Below are positions 5,968 through 6,088 of a DNA stretch of 6,088 nt, in pieces (position 1 is the first letter of the stretch; each line of letters begins with the position of its first letter). The notes beneath the pieces were generated by a model that was not told the DNA's origin, ran no database searches, and saw nothing but the letters and a program-made list of their open reading frames with translations. The position numbers and the translations under genes were made by a program. The stretch lies in the NCBI GenBank assembly GCA_002418185.1, contig DIDN01000060.1:1-6088 (forward strand). The letters are read 5' to 3'. The DNA is from Deltaproteobacteria bacterium UBA5799 (lineage in GTDB: Bacteria; Desulfobacterota; GWC2-55-46).

Positions 5968-6088
5968 ATGCTCAAGAACACCTTCTGCCATATCCCCGGC
6001 GTGGGGCTTAAGACCGAGCGCAGGCTATGGGAAAGCGGCGTCCTCGATTGGGACTCCCCGCTCGGGGGTTTCAGGCTCAGGAAGACCG
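5968..6088 (+). CDS. YprB-like RNase H-fold (exonuclease-like) protein, 3' end missing
   Basis: Only the first 40 codons are inside the window. The opening MLKNTFCHIPGVG followed by LKTERRLWESGVLDWD matches, from memory, the characteristic N-terminus of YprB-type proteins with a ribonuclease H-like (DEDD exonuclease) domain; the domain itself and its catalytic residues lie beyond the edge. The IPGVG-LKTERRLWESG stretch has the look of a helix-hairpin-helix DNA-contact motif. Family members are predicted nucleases with little experimental work. The ATG at 5968 has no in-frame ATG, GTG or TTG shortly upstream and no ribosome binding site. A five-codon ATG...TGA frame (5951-5968) overlaps its first base but lacks its own ribosome site. 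Confidence 0.6.
   Translation, partial: MLKNTFCHIPGVGLKTERRLWESGVLDWDSPLGGFRLRKT

Noticed and set aside
5951..5968. Five-codon ATG...TGA mini-ORF overlapping the RNase H-like start (TGATG)
   Set aside because: It resembles a coupling arrangement, but it has no ribosome site and contains the proposed -10 box, so it would not be transcribed from that promoter.
5752..5991. The full 79-codon version of the small minus-strand ORF
   Set aside because: Its first part overlaps the start of the RNase H-like gene and the A/T-rich promoter region; the Shine-Dalgarno site supports only the shorter form starting at 5853.

Overview
The window is GC-rich, densely coding bacterial DNA with five protein genes in clear view: two cut by the window edges, three complete. 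One further small-ORF candidate is less certain. Ile ATA and Arg AGG codons are frequent in the GC-rich genes. Several features fit a Gram-negative, environmental lineage of the deltaproteobacterial or Nitrospirae-like kind: an inner-membrane lysophospholipid recycling protein, a lipobox-bearing RCC1 propeller, a diguanylate cyclase response regulator, and a YprB-type RNase H-like protein. That taxonomic placement is an inference from gene families and style, not a measurement.

Layout: (1) 1-2603 (+), the 3' part of a three-module membrane protein, LplT-like MFS transporter + PlsC acyltransferase + AMP-forming acyl-ACP synthetase (Aas), for uptake and reacylation of lysophospholipids. (2) 2633-4039 (-), convergent with it, a REC-GAF-GGDEF response regulator predicted to make c-di-GMP. 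(3) 4040-4173, a divergent promoter region with a good sigma70-type promoter on each strand. (4) 4174-5355 (+), an exported lipoprotein made almost only of seven RCC1-type blades, each with one pair of cysteines. (5) 5404-5742 (+), a small single-domain cupin with complete metal-ligand motifs, closed by a hairpin. (6) 5743-5967, about 225 bases holding a candidate 33-residue peptide gene on the minus strand with a textbook Shine-Dalgarno sequence, a stem-loop, and promoter-like elements facing both ways. (7) 5968-6088 (+), the first 40 codons of a YprB-like RNase H-fold protein.

The genes do not form one pathway. Strand changes and individual promoters suggest mostly single-gene transcription units. 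The most notable points are the strictly paired cysteines of the RCC1 lipoprotein, two genes (cupin and RNase H-like) whose predicted promoters place the transcript start at the ATG (leaderless mRNAs), a palindrome filling the cupin promoter spacer, and the small minus-strand ORF. I did not find a clear new defence, CRISPR or mobile system here.
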